A stretch of DNA of 64,000 nt from an uncultured Dyadobacter sp. (GTDB taxonomy: Bacteria > Bacteroidota > Bacteroidia > Cytophagales > Spirosomataceae): the NCBI RefSeq assembly GCF_946482605.1, contig NZ_CAMLSE010000031.1:1-64000 (forward strand). The letters are read 5' to 3'. Of this stretch, positions 1 through 8,287 are shown piece by piece. The notes under the pieces are model-generated. The model saw only the letters and a program-made list of their open reading frames with translations, made no database searches and was not told the DNA's origin. Made by a program: the position numbers and the translations under genes. Each line of letters begins with the position of its first letter. Within the stretch, counting starts at the first letter, position 1.

Positions 1-1
1 T

Positions 2-53
2 GTAGCTCTTTTTTGTAGCTCTTTTTTGTAGCTCTTTTTTGTAGCTCTTTTTT
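2..53. repeat. Four tandem copies of a 13-bp unit
   Basis: The unit GTAGCTCTTTTTT repeats four times with an exact 13-bp period (starts at 2, 15, 28 and 41) and runs directly into the palindrome at 54. A-rich units of related composition (GACAAAAGAGC-like) lie on the far side of the second palindrome at 836-870 in inverted orientation, so the two palindromes seem to carry matching satellites. The array may continue left of the window. Confidence 0.85.
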
Positions 54-114
54 GTCACCCTGAGCGAAGTCGAAGGGCTTTTGCGAGAAGCCCTTCGACT
101 CCGCTCAGGGTGAC
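54..114. repeat. REP-like palindrome, copy 1
   Basis: A long inverted repeat begins GTCACCCTGAGCG and ends CGCTCAGGGTGAC. The arms of about 27 bases include GTCGAAGGGCTT and AAGCCCTTCGAC and leave a short GCGAG-type loop. The same sequence recurs at 760-835. GTCACCCTGAGCG palindromes of this kind are dispersed in many Bacteroidota genomes (general knowledge). The hairpin could also act as a terminator for the minus-strand nuclease gene, whose stop lies at 274. Confidence 0.85.
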
Positions 115-273
115 AAAAAGGTAGCATCAGGTGACAAAAAAGCAACAATGGGCGATAAAATGACGGCGAAACGCGACAAAAAAACGCAAAACCAGTGCTA
201 CAAACCAGCTTGACAGTCTAGTAACAGCCCCGGCTAGATTTAATTAAACCACAATCCTCACAAGAAGCGGCTT

Positions 274-588
274 CTATTCCTCCCGTAACTGGTAGTGACT
301 CTCATTGTTACATGCCGCCAGTATCTTCAGATCATCCCATTGACCGGCGATGATCGCTTCTTTCTTCTTTCTGCTCCAACCTTTGACCTGCTTTTCAAAA
401 GCGATCGCCTGGTTTACATTCTTGAACTCATAACAAAAAACCATTTCTACGGGGCGTCTTGTAAAAGTGTAGCAACCGGGGTCGATGCCGCCATTGTGTT
501 CGGCAAGACGCCTTTCAAAATTGTTTGTGACACCGGTGTAGTAGCTGCCATCTGCACATTCCAGAATGTAGACGTAATAAGATTTCAT
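274..588 (-). CDS. GIY-YIG family small endonuclease-like protein
   Basis: A 104-residue protein of the single-domain GIY-YIG type (UPF0213/YhbQ-like). The N-terminus carries YVYILEC followed by YYTGVTNN, the two halves of the GIY-YIG core. An Arg follows in ERRLAEH and a Glu in AIAFEKQVKGW, both at positions expected of the catalytic Arg and metal-binding Glu. These proteins cut DNA in the characterised members; the substrate here is unknown. The gene stands alone, bracketed by two copies of one REP-like palindrome and by an inverted 9-mer (TCCTCACAA at 255-263, TTGTGAGGA at 622-630). That arrangement suggests a link with the repeats, which is inference. Confidence 0.9.
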   Translation of the reverse strand: MKSYYVYILECADGSYYTGVTNNFERRLAEHNGGIDPGCYTFTRRPVEMVFCYEFKNVNQAIAFEKQVKGWSRKKKEAIIAGQWDDLKILAACNNESHYQLREE

Positions 589-759
589 GAAGACAGTGTG
601 TTAGTTTCAATACTGAAAAGATTGTGAGGAGGTTAATCTAATACTGTGAAAGCGAGTGAATGTAGTATGCTTGTGGCGTGCCTGTTCATCACGCTGGTTT
701 TCTCAGTTTTTTGTCAATCCTTTGGCATCTTCTTTGTAACCGATTCATCACCCTTCTTT

Positions 760-835
760 GTCACCCTGAGCGGAGCGGCCGCCGCTGCGGTCGAAGGGCT
801 TCTCGCAAAAGCCCTTCGACTCCGCTCAGGGTGAC
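760..835. repeat. REP-like palindrome, copy 2
   Basis: A second copy of the 54-114 element: GTCACCCTGAGCG on the left, CGCTCAGGGTGAC on the right, with the same CGAAGGGCTT/AAGCCCTTCG inner arms. The left arm carries an extra GC-rich stretch of about 15 bases (CGGCCGCCGCTGCGG) absent from copy 1. It is followed by GACAAAAAAGC-type short repeats (831-870). It sits just beyond the stop of the RND permease gene at 886 and could serve as its transcription end. Confidence 0.85.
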
Positions 836-885
836 AAAAAAGCGACAAAAGAGCGACAAAAAAGTGGTGACGGAACGGGGTTACT

Positions 886-3800
886 TCAATACTCAGCCAT
901 GACCATCGCTTCCGCTACCTCCTCTTTCTGCGCTATCTTCGGTGGCAGGAGCTTGTACATCACCGGTGTTACCAGACGGGATAGCAGTGTGGAGCTGATC
1001 AAACCACCGATGAGTACGAGCGCAAGCGGCGAATACAATGCACTATATTCGATGACGAGTGGCAACAGGCCGCCGATGGCGGTCATGGAAGTCAGGAGTA
1101 TCGGCACGAAACGGATCTCTCCGGCCTCGATAATCGCTTCTTCGATGCCCTTACCCTGCTCGCGGAGCTGATTGGTGAAGTCCACCACCAGCAGCGAGTT
1201 TTTTACTTCGATCCCCACCAGTGCGATAAATCCGATCGTCGCCGTGAAAGACAGCGTTTCGCCGGTCAGGAAGAGCATCGCCAACCCGCCCACAATGCCC
1301 AGCGGTATCACCGACAGTACGATCAGAATGCTTTTGAATGTCTTGAATTCGAGGATCAACACGCCCAGGAATCCGAACACCGTGACGAGTATGATCAATC
1401 CCAGGCCACCGAAACTTTCTTCCTGGCTCTCCTTCTCTCCCGCTACGGTGAAATGCTGCCCTTTCTCAAACTTGAAACTGTTCAGCTTCTGAGTGACCTG
1501 CTCGTTGATCTGCTGCACATTATAGCCCGGCTTTACGAATGCAGAGACCGTCACATAACGATCCTTGTCGTAATGCCGGATCTGGTTGGGTGAGCTTTCG
1601 AGCCCGATGGTGGCCACATTTTTCAAAGGAATACTTACTCCCGCAGCCGACGTGACGTACAGTTTGTCGAACACGCTGTAATCCTGGATCGCCGCATTAC
1701 GGGGCACCGACACGTTGATATTATAGCTATCTGCTTTCCCCACATCTTCCCGGTAAGTCGCCACATTCAGCCCTGCCGCACCTAGGCGCACCGTTCTGTC
1801 GATGTCCGCCGATGAAATACCCAAAGTACCGGCCTTGGCTTTGTTGACCTGTACCCGCAGGTCGGTTGGCTGAACCTGCAATGGGTTGTTGACATAAATA
1901 GTACCTTCCGTTTTAGCCAGCAGATCAGCAATGCCAAAAGCAGTTTTACGCAGATCATCCAGGTTTTCACCATAAATGCGGTAAGCCAGCGGTGCCTCGA
2001 TCAGCGGGCCTTGCTCGAAGTCCTTCACCTTGATCTCGGCTCCCGGGTAGCGTTCCAGCTTTTTTCTCAGCTTTTCGATCACGGCTACCTTTTCTTCGGT
2101 TTCCAAACCTTCCACCTGCACAAAAATTTCGGCAAAATTCTCACTCTCGTTCCGCTGGATCACATTGTAATAAACCCTTGGGTTACCCTTGCCTACGTTG
2201 GTCGCGAAAGAGGTGATCAGCGGCTCTTGCTTCAAAATACCTTCGACGTAGCGCGCGATCTCGTTGGTCTTTTTCAGGTTGGTCCCCTGAGGCGTTTCGA
2301 TGTCGATCAGGAACATCGGCTTTTCCGATTTTGGGAAAAGGCTGTTACCGATCAGCGGAACCAGGGCTATCGATCCGGCAAAAATGAGACCGGCGATGAG
2401 TAACGTCGTTTTAGGCCAATGCAATGCCTTGTCGAGCACGCTGCCGTAGGTTTTATGAATCCCCTTTTTCATCCCGCGCAAGAGCCAGTTACCATCTTCG
2501 CTCTGATGCGGTTTCAGGATCACGCTCGACAGGAAGGGTACCACGGTCAGCGAAACGATCATCGATGCAAACACCGTTGTGATCACCGACATAGGCAGGC
2601 TTCTTATAAAATCCCCCGCCCCTTCGGGCAGGAACACCAAAGGCAGGAATGCGAAGATCAGCAGGATCGTGCAGCCTACCACCGCCAGGCCGATCTGGGA
2701 CGACGCCTGAATGGCCGCCTGTACCCGCCCGTAACCCATGCGCAGGTAACGTTCGATATTTTCCACGACCACAATACTATCGTCGACCAGGATGCCCAAT
2801 GCCACGATCATTCCTACAATGCTGAGCTGGTTGATGTTGTACCCAAAGAGGTTCATCATCGTCAGTCCGATCGCCAGTGACAGCGGAATCGAAATCATCA
2901 CGACCACCGAAGCGCGCGTGCCCAATGGCAGCAATGTCAGCAACACCAGCAGAATGGCGATACCAAAATCCCGGGCGAAATGCGACAGGCGGGTATCGAC
3001 ACTTTTGGCCTGATCAAAAACCTTGACCAGTTCAATGTTGGCCGGCAGTTGTTTTTCAAATGCCGCGACGACGGGTTCCACCTGGGCCTGCACGGCAATA
3101 ATGTTTTCACCTTCTTTCTGGCTTGCGTTCACGAAGCTGCACCGAAAGCCGTTCAGCCGGGTTACGTGCGTCTCGTCCTCATACCCCATCTTAACCTCTG
3201 CTACGTCTTTGAGGTAAACAATTTTGCCATTGGAGCGCGAAACAACGGTATTGGCCACTTCATCCAGCGTACGATAACTGCCGCTGGTCTTGATATTCAG
3301 CTTTTTGGTGGCCATGCTGATACTTCCACCCGGGATATTCACGCCTTCGCTCTGCAAAGCGCCCACGATCTGATCTTGCGTCAGTTGCTGCTGCGCGATC
3401 TTTTGCAGGTTGAGGCTTACTTTGACCTCCGGTTCCGGAATGCCGGCGTATTCTACTTTTTTCAAAGTCTTGACCTTTTCGAGTTGCTCCTTGAATTCTT
3501 TCGAATACTTCTTCAACTGGGCATAGGTCGCATTCTCACTGATCAACGCGTACTGGTAAATGCTGACGTCCGAGGGGATTTGCTTGTTGATCCGGATATC
3601 GGCCACGTCGGCGGGAAGCTGCGAACGCAGTGCATTAATCTCGCGGACCACCTCCTGGTACTTGTCGTCCGGGTCGGCGCTGTATTTGTACATCACCTGC
3701 ATTACGGCGAGCCCATCGCGGATATCCGTGACGACGTGCTTCATATCGTCGAGTTCGTTGATCTTTTTCTCCATCGGGTCCACCACCAGCTGTTCCATAT

Positions 3801-3975
3801 CCTTGGGATTGGCTCCCGGATACACGACCACGACGGTAAATTGCGGTGGATGGATGTCGGGATCTTCGCTCCGCGGCATTGTGAAGAGCGAGTAAAGCCC
3901 CAGGGCCAGCACACCCAGAAACGCCACCAGCGTAAACTGATAGTTCTTGACTGCAAATTCAGGTAGTTTCATCAT
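886..3975 (-). CDS. RND efflux permease (AcrB/HAE-type)
   Basis: A 1029-residue inner-membrane RND permease, normal family length. The N-terminus has the first membrane segment (residues 14-32) and the MPRSEDPDI motif after it. TM4 carries GILVDDSIVVVENIERYL, with the paired Asp residues of proton-relay RND pumps. The second half repeats the fold (LVGIEVKNSLLVVDFTNQL). The start is preceded by a good GGGAG ribosome site. It is the last gene of an outer-membrane factor / adaptor / permease operon read leftward, 15 bases after the adaptor. Substrates are probably small hydrophobic or toxic compounds, since the charged-residue pattern of metal pumps is missing. Control is probably by the TetR gene at 6458-7072. 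Confidence 0.93.
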   Translation of the reverse strand: MMKLPEFAVKNYQFTLVAFLGVLALGLYSLFTMPRSEDPDIHPPQFTVVVVYPGANPKDMEQLVVDPMEKKINELDDMKHVVTDIRDGLAVMQVMYKYSADPDDKYQEVVREINALRSQLPADVADIRINKQIPSDVSIYQYALISENATYAQLKKYSKEFKEQLEKVKTLKKVEYAGIPEPEVKVSLNLQKIAQQQLTQDQIVGALQSEGVNIPGGSISMATKKLNIKTSGSYRTLDEVANTVVSRSNGKIVYLKDVAEVKMGYEDETHVTRLNGFRCSFVNASQKEGENIIAVQAQVEPVVAAFEKQLPANIELVKVFDQAKSVDTRLSHFARDFGIAILLVLLTLLPLGTRASVVVMISIPLSLAIGLTMMNLFGYNINQLSIVGMIVALGILVDDSIVVVENIERYLRMGYGRVQAAIQASSQIGLAVVGCTILLIFAFLPLVFLPEGAGDFIRSLPMSVITTVFASMIVSLTVVPFLSSVILKPHQSEDGNWLLRGMKKGIHKTYGSVLDKALHWPKTTLLIAGLIFAGSIALVPLIGNSLFPKSEKPMFLIDIETPQGTNLKKTNEIARYVEGILKQEPLITSFATNVGKGNPRVYYNVIQRNESENFAEIFVQVEGLETEEKVAVIEKLRKKLERYPGAEIKVKDFEQGPLIEAPLAYRIYGENLDDLRKTAFGIADLLAKTEGTIYVNNPLQVQPTDLRVQVNKAKAGTLGISSADIDRTVRLGAAGLNVATYREDVGKADSYNINVSVPRNAAIQDYSVFDKLYVTSAAGVSIPLKNVATIGLESSPNQIRHYDKDRYVTVSAFVKPGYNVQQINEQVTQKLNSFKFEKGQHFTVAGEKESQEESFGGLGLIILVTVFGFLGVLILEFKTFKSILIVLSVIPLGIVGGLAMLFLTGETLSFTATIGFIALVGIEVKNSLLVVDFTNQLREQGKGIEEAIIEAGEIRFVPILLTSMTAIGGLLPLVIEYSALYSPLALVLIGGLISSTLLSRLVTPVMYKLLPPKIAQKEEVAEAMVMAEY

Positions 3976-3990
3976 TTCTCCCGTTAAATG

Positions 3991-5031
3991 TTATTGAACT
4001 ACTTTAATCACCGAACCATCTGCCAGGTAGGCCGATCCCTCGCGTATCACCTGTGCGCCCGCATCCACTCCTGCGAGGATGAAAGCCTTGTCGCCTTCTA
4101 GAAATGCGATCTTCACCTTCTTCTTTTGCGCCTTGTTGCCATTGGCCACAAACACGAATGCGCTGTCATCATCTCCCTCGATCAATGCGTCGACGGGAAC
4201 AGCAACCATACTGGTCTTTTCTTTTGGATAAATGCTTACTTTGGCAAATAGCCCGCTTGCCAGCTTCGCGGCGGACCTACCCAGCCGTATCTCCACCTGG
4301 TAAAGACCCGAGGCCGCGTCGCTGGCCTGCGCCAGGGTCTTGACAGTGCCGTTAAAGCGCTGCGGATAGGCATCGAATGAAACATCTGCCGTTTCGCCTC
4401 CTTTCAAACGGGCCCAATCCTTGTCGGTCAGGCCGCAGCGGATGATCCAGTCCTGGCTGCTGGTGCTGCTCACAAACAATACCGGCGTGCCGCCCTGCAC
4501 CTGCTCGCCTGCATTCTGCAATTTCTGGATGACTACACCGTCGGTGGTGGAGATGATTTTTGATTGCGAAAGATTAAATTTGACGACATCCAGCTGCTTC
4601 TCGGCGATAACCAAAGCCGTTTGGCTATTTTCGAGTTGTTCCTTGGTGCTCACGCTATCGCGGTACAGGTTCTGCACGCGCTGGGCGTCCCTCCTGGCTT
4701 TCAGGAAGTTTTCCTCTGCCTGGCTCATCTGCGCCGCTATTTCTGTTGTGTTCAATGTGGCGAGAAGCTGGCCTTTGCGGACACGGTCGCCTTCTTTTAC
4801 CAGCACATCGCGGATAATGCCCCCTACTTTGAACGACAATCTTGCTTCGTTTTCCGACGCCAGCAAACCCGATGTTTCCACGGCCTGAGCCTGTGTGAGT
4901 GCGGCCGAGCTGATTATTCTGACCGGAATTGTGTCGTCGGTCCGTTCCTGTTTCTTTTCTTCCTTGCAGGACGCAGCCAGCATTGCGGCCACCACCACTG
5001 CCCATATGCCTGGATGGAGTGTAGTTTTCAT
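3991..5031 (-). CDS. RND efflux periplasmic adaptor (membrane fusion protein)
   Basis: A 346-residue membrane fusion protein. It starts with a lipoprotein signal peptide whose lipobox is LAASC (Cys22), so it is probably anchored in the inner-membrane outer leaflet. The biotinyl/lipoyl-like half motif EGDRVRKGQLLATLN is followed by a helical hairpin (about residues 95-165) and the second half (TDGVVIQKLQNAGEQVQGG), then the beta-barrel and membrane-proximal domains. It should link the permease at 886-3975 to the outer-membrane factor at 5040-6407; eight bases separate it from the latter. Confidence 0.93.
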   Translation of the reverse strand: MKTTLHPGIWAVVVAAMLAASCKEEKKQERTDDTIPVRIISSAALTQAQAVETSGLLASENEARLSFKVGGIIRDVLVKEGDRVRKGQLLATLNTTEIAAQMSQAEENFLKARRDAQRVQNLYRDSVSTKEQLENSQTALVIAEKQLDVVKFNLSQSKIISTTDGVVIQKLQNAGEQVQGGTPVLFVSSTSSQDWIIRCGLTDKDWARLKGGETADVSFDAYPQRFNGTVKTLAQASDAASGLYQVEIRLGRSAAKLASGLFAKVSIYPKEKTSMVAVPVDALIEGDDDSAFVFVANGNKAQKKKVKIAFLEGDKAFILAGVDAGAQVIREGSAYLADGSVIKVVQ

Positions 5032-5039
5032 TTCATTTT

Positions 5040-6407
5040 TTAGTTTGAGAATAAATAGCTTGCCTTCGCCCGTTCCAGTTCAGCGGCGCGGGTGCGGACA
5101 TTGAGATAAGAAATACTTTGCTGCAACTGGTCTCCGATGAGCCGGTTCTGTGCGTCGAGGAGTTCGATGTAAAGGAGCTGGCCCTCCCGATAGAGCTTTT
5201 GCTGATCCTGGTAATACTGTTGGGATAATGCCGTCTGGCTTTTGGAAGCCCGGTAAGTCTGGATGGCGGACTGCAGGTTGTTACCGGCCGTTCTGGTTTG
5301 CAGGTGAAGTTGCTGCTCTACCTGGCTGATCTGCTCACCCGTAGCCTTTCGGTCCATTTCGGCCTGTTTAACTTTGTACTGGGTCCGGTTGTTGGCAAAA
5401 ACACGCCAGTCGAGGGTTACACCGAACAGATAGTAGCGGGTGTCTTTGTTGAAATTCACAAAATCACCCTGTGAGCCCAGGTCCAGGAACGTCGCCAGCC
5501 TGGGTAATGCAGCGGCACGCGCCAGTTGTCCGGATAATGCATTGATTTTCGAGAGCGATTCCAGCTTAACGAGCTCTTCCCTCCTGCCCGACGCTGCCGT
5601 GTCAGCCAGCACACTGTTCTCATCGGGGCCGGATACCGCCAGTTCTGTTTCCAGGGGATTATTCAGCAGGAAATTGAAGTAGGCCTTTGCATTAATGGAT
5701 TGGTTACCGGCCTCCACCAACCTGGCTTCGAAGCCGATCAGCTCATTCTCGGAGCGGCTCACCACGGTGCGGATCGCCTTGTCGTTCCTGACCAGCGCCT
5801 GATTGAACCGCAGGTTTTCCCGTGCCAGCGAAACCGCGCTTTCGAGAATGCGAACTGCTTCGTCCGATTGTTGGCAGGCATAGTAGGCCAGCTTGATCTC
5901 CTTCACTAACTCTCGTTTGTAAACGTCGACCTCCGCCTGCTGGAAATGGATCTGCTCCTTCCGGATCCTCGTGTTATAGGTGATCTCGGCGTTGTAAAGC
6001 GGCAACGAAGTCCTGAATTTGGCGTCGTAATAATTTCTTGGGTTAAAAGTCTGGTTCACATTCTCTACCTGCGGGAATGCTGAAGAGTTGGTCAGCTGGT
6101 TCAGTGAACTGTAAACCGGGTTCAGCAGGTCGCCAATGGGGATACTGATCTTCCGGCCGCCACGCGAATCCAGGTAGGACGTACTGAAATTCACTTCCGG
6201 ATAAAAGAATGTACGGGCCTCTTTTAATGCGAAAAGGCTTTTTTCAAGGATAAACCCCTGCTGTTTCAGCCCCTGGTTGTTGCGCAGCCCGTCCTCGATG
6301 TACTGTTGCAGATGCGCATCCTGCGCCTGGACGGGCACAAAAAGGCTCAGCAGAGGCACAAGAAGGTACTGCCAATGCCGGGGCATGGTTTTCAAAAATC
6401 GAATCAT
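5040..6407 (-). CDS. TolC-family outer membrane factor
   Basis: A 455-residue outer-membrane efflux protein with a signal peptide ending near VPVQAQ (about residue 29). It shows two OEP-type halves of long amphipathic helices (for example residues 145-215 and 330-440). It is the first gene of the leftward RND operon; a 13-bp TAAACA-S-TGTTTA palindrome lies 20 bases before its start, fitting direct repression by the TetR protein encoded upstream. A second ATG at codon 8 (MPRHW) is an alternative start. Confidence 0.92.
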   Translation of the reverse strand: MIRFLKTMPRHWQYLLVPLLSLFVPVQAQDAHLQQYIEDGLRNNQGLKQQGFILEKSLFALKEARTFFYPEVNFSTSYLDSRGGRKISIPIGDLLNPVYSSLNQLTNSSAFPQVENVNQTFNPRNYYDAKFRTSLPLYNAEITYNTRIRKEQIHFQQAEVDVYKRELVKEIKLAYYACQQSDEAVRILESAVSLARENLRFNQALVRNDKAIRTVVSRSENELIGFEARLVEAGNQSINAKAYFNFLLNNPLETELAVSGPDENSVLADTAASGRREELVKLESLSKINALSGQLARAAALPRLATFLDLGSQGDFVNFNKDTRYYLFGVTLDWRVFANNRTQYKVKQAEMDRKATGEQISQVEQQLHLQTRTAGNNLQSAIQTYRASKSQTALSQQYYQDQQKLYREGQLLYIELLDAQNRLIGDQLQQSISYLNVRTRAAELERAKASYLFSN

Positions 6408-6427
6408 AAAGAGTGTTGTTTATTTTA

Positions 6428-6440
6428 TAAACAGTGTTTA
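6428..6440 (-). promoter_or_regulatory. Probable TetR operator before the RND operon
   Basis: TAAACAGTGTTTA is a 6-1-6 palindrome. The same palindrome (reverse complement, TAAACACTGTTTA) occurs at 7100-7112, before the TetR gene. Reading leftward both sites extend to ATnTACTAAACAnTGTTTAT. In both, a TTTG box lies just upstream and an AT-rich -7-like octamer just downstream at a 21-base spacing, so the operator would occupy the promoter spacer. Binding is inferred. Confidence 0.7.
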
Positions 6441-6457
6441 GTAGATGGCAAAATTTT

Positions 6458-7072
6458 TTAGGTTTTCAGGTTGTTCAAAAAATTGTCGAATGAGGCAAAC
6501 AGCATTTGTTGTACTACATCGTCGGTCTGCATCAGGATACACATCCTCTCGCGGATATAGAGCGACGCCAGCCCATGCACAAACGACCAGGTCGTGATCG
6601 CACCCACGTGTAAATCCACCGGCTTGATCAGCTGCTGTTCCAGGCAAGCGGATAGCGTTTGCAGCAGATAACCGAAAGCACAGTCGCCAGCCTCCCACTT
6701 TTCTTCACTTTTGATCTGGGCCATCGGTGCACGCATGATGAACATCAGGTCATAGTAATCCGGGTTTTCCAAAGCGAACCGGATGTAAGTCCGGCCAATA
6801 GCGCCAAGCCTTTCGAACGGGTCGGCAATCACATCGTGCTTCCGCAAATGCTCGTCCAGGATCGCGAATGCATTTTCATGGATGACATAGAATATTTCGT
6901 CTTTATCCTTGAAATACAGATAGATAGTAGCAGGACTGTACTCGATGTCCTCTGCAATATTACGAATGGACGTCTTATCGTAACCTTGCTTTAAAAACAG
7001 CTGAGTCGCCGATTCAATAATCAGGTTTCTCATTTCCTGCTTCTCCCGCTCTTTTCTCTCCTTAATCGCCAT
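6458..7072 (-). CDS. TetR/AcrR-family transcriptional repressor
   Basis: A 204-residue regulator. The N-terminal helix-turn-helix region reads NLIIESATQLFLKQGYDKTS, then IRNIAEDIEYSPATIYLYFK, the TetR family signature. The C-terminal helical domain would bind a ligand. The open frame runs on upstream to 7282, but the ATG at 7070-7072 (MAIKERKEREK) starts where the family normally starts, and the upstream part overlaps REP DNA. It lies immediately before the RND operon in the same direction, with matching palindromes before itself and before the operon, so it should repress both. Confidence 0.93.
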   Translation of the reverse strand: MAIKERKEREKQEMRNLIIESATQLFLKQGYDKTSIRNIAEDIEYSPATIYLYFKDKDEIFYVIHENAFAILDEHLRKHDVIADPFERLGAIGRTYIRFALENPDYYDLMFIMRAPMAQIKSEEKWEAGDCAFGYLLQTLSACLEQQLIKPVDLHVGAITTWSFVHGLASLYIRERMCILMQTDDVVQQMLFASFDNFLNNLKT

Positions 7073-7099
7073 GCTTTTGTAAATACGATGTGAATATAA

Positions 7100-7112
7100 T
7101 AAACACTGTTTA
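7100..7112 (-). promoter_or_regulatory. Probable TetR operator, autoregulatory
   Basis: TAAACACTGTTTA, the exact reverse complement of the site at 6428-6440, lies 28 bases upstream of the regulator's start. On the minus strand a TTTG precedes it and TATATTCA follows at a 21-base spacing, resembling the TTTG / TAnnTTTG promoter of Bacteroidota. A weaker second half (TTGTTTAGCA) lies nearby at 7124-7133. Confidence 0.7.
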
Positions 7113-7213
7113 GTAAATGCAAATTGTTTAGCAAAATAAGGGAAGAATGGCCATATTCTACCTATGAGCGGGGAGAGAATGTTTGAGGGTGTCTGTTTGC
7201 GCTTGAGATATGG

Positions 7214-7264
7214 TGCGGTCTGAGACCGCGTTACGCGAGGACGTAGTCGGAGACTACGCCCAAC
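7214..7264. repeat. Two-hairpin REP module, copy 1
   Basis: Two small palindromes in a row: GCGGTCTGAGACCGC, then CGTAGTCGGAGACTACG followed by CCCAAC. A 51-base module of the same order and length lies at 16062-16112, with about 45 of 51 positions identical by eye. A partial duplicate of the second part (GAGACTACGCCCAAC) follows at 7269-7283. It lies between the TetR gene and the end of the peroxidase gene. Confidence 0.8.
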
Positions 7265-7306
7265 ACGAGAGACTACGCCCAACGAGAGACTAGCCTGGAT
7301 ATTAAT

Positions 7307-8266
7307 TTACCTGCGCTTGAAGCGATCATCGGTGAGTGCTTCCAGGAATGCCACGACGTCGTCGACCTCGGTATCTGATAAATGGAGGGGTGTCGCGAGG
7401 GAAAGATCACGATTGATGCTGTTACTCACAAACTGATCAGGCTTATTGTAATATTGTACCACCTCACGCAATGTTTTGAACATCGCATTGTGCATGTATG
7501 GCGCGGTGACGGCCACGTTGCGCAAGCCCGGCACTTTGAATTGTCCTAAATGCGCACTGTCGCCGGTGATTTTGAACCGGCCGCTGTCGGTCAGTTCTCT
7601 GCCATTGAAAAGGCCGATGCTTTTGAAGCGATCGGCAGTAAAGTCCTCGCCGGAATGGCAGGTTGCGCAGTTGGCTTTACCTATGAAAAGCATCCGGCCG
7701 CGCACGGCCGCGGCAGACATCGCCTGTTCGTCGCCGTCAAGATAGCGGTCATAAGGGGTATCGATGGTTTCCAATGTCCTTTCGAAAGCGGCGATCGCAT
7801 TCAAAAGGCTTTTCTGACTCACCTCTGTTTTAAAGATTTTCTGAAATGCCGCGCTGTAATAGGGATCTTCCCGGAGGCGTGCAACGGCATCTGCCGCCGG
7901 CAGGTCCATTTCGTCGTGGGCCGACAGCGGTCCCAGGATCTGCTCTTCCAGCGAACCGGCACGACCATCCCAGAAAAATTCGCTGCGCCCCGACAGGTTT
8001 GTCAATGCGGGACTATTGCGCGCGACACGGGTACCCTTATCCCCGATACTGAACGCGGCGGTGTCCGCGAATGCGAATGCGGCCAGGTGACAGGATGCGC
8101 AGCTGATCTGCCGCCCGCGCGAAAGAATGGGATCGGAGAATAATTTTTCGCCCAACTCTTCCTTCGTGTTTACATCCCGGCGTGCGGGTGTCGGCTGAAA
8201 AGCCACAACGGTCGTCAGCAACAATCCCGAAAGGATCATAACCGGCCATTTCTTTATATCAGGCAT
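7307..8266 (-). CDS. Di-haem cytochrome c peroxidase / MauG-family protein
   Basis: A 319-residue periplasmic protein with an N-terminal signal or anchor (residues 9-23). It carries two c-type haem sites, CASCH at 56-60 and CATCH at 200-204, the layout of bacterial di-haem peroxidases. The N-terminal domain has the RNSPALTN and FWDGR motifs. APYMHNAMFKTLREVV near the C-terminus supplies a plausible axial Met. Likely roles are hydrogen peroxide reduction or oxidative protein maturation. It is the last gene of a leftward cluster after a DsbD-N-like protein (21 bases) and a TlpA-like thioredoxin. Confidence 0.92.
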   Translation of the reverse strand: MPDIKKWPVMILSGLLLTTVVAFQPTPARRDVNTKEELGEKLFSDPILSRGRQISCASCHLAAFAFADTAAFSIGDKGTRVARNSPALTNLSGRSEFFWDGRAGSLEEQILGPLSAHDEMDLPAADAVARLREDPYYSAAFQKIFKTEVSQKSLLNAIAAFERTLETIDTPYDRYLDGDEQAMSAAAVRGRMLFIGKANCATCHSGEDFTADRFKSIGLFNGRELTDSGRFKITGDSAHLGQFKVPGLRNVAVTAPYMHNAMFKTLREVVQYYNKPDQFVSNSINRDLSLATPLHLSDTEVDDVVAFLEALTDDRFKRR

Positions 8267-8287
8267 GATAAATGTCTCAACGAATGA

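Noticed and set aside
274..588. GIY-YIG protein as a UvrC fragment or Slx1-like repair protein
   Set aside because: The length (104 residues) and single-domain layout fit the small stand-alone class; no UvrBC or RING-type region is attached.
2980..3966. Long plus-strand frame of 328 codons opposite the RND permease
   Set aside because: It is antisense to a clear RND permease, its translation has no recognisable domain, and it arises from codon bias on the other strand.
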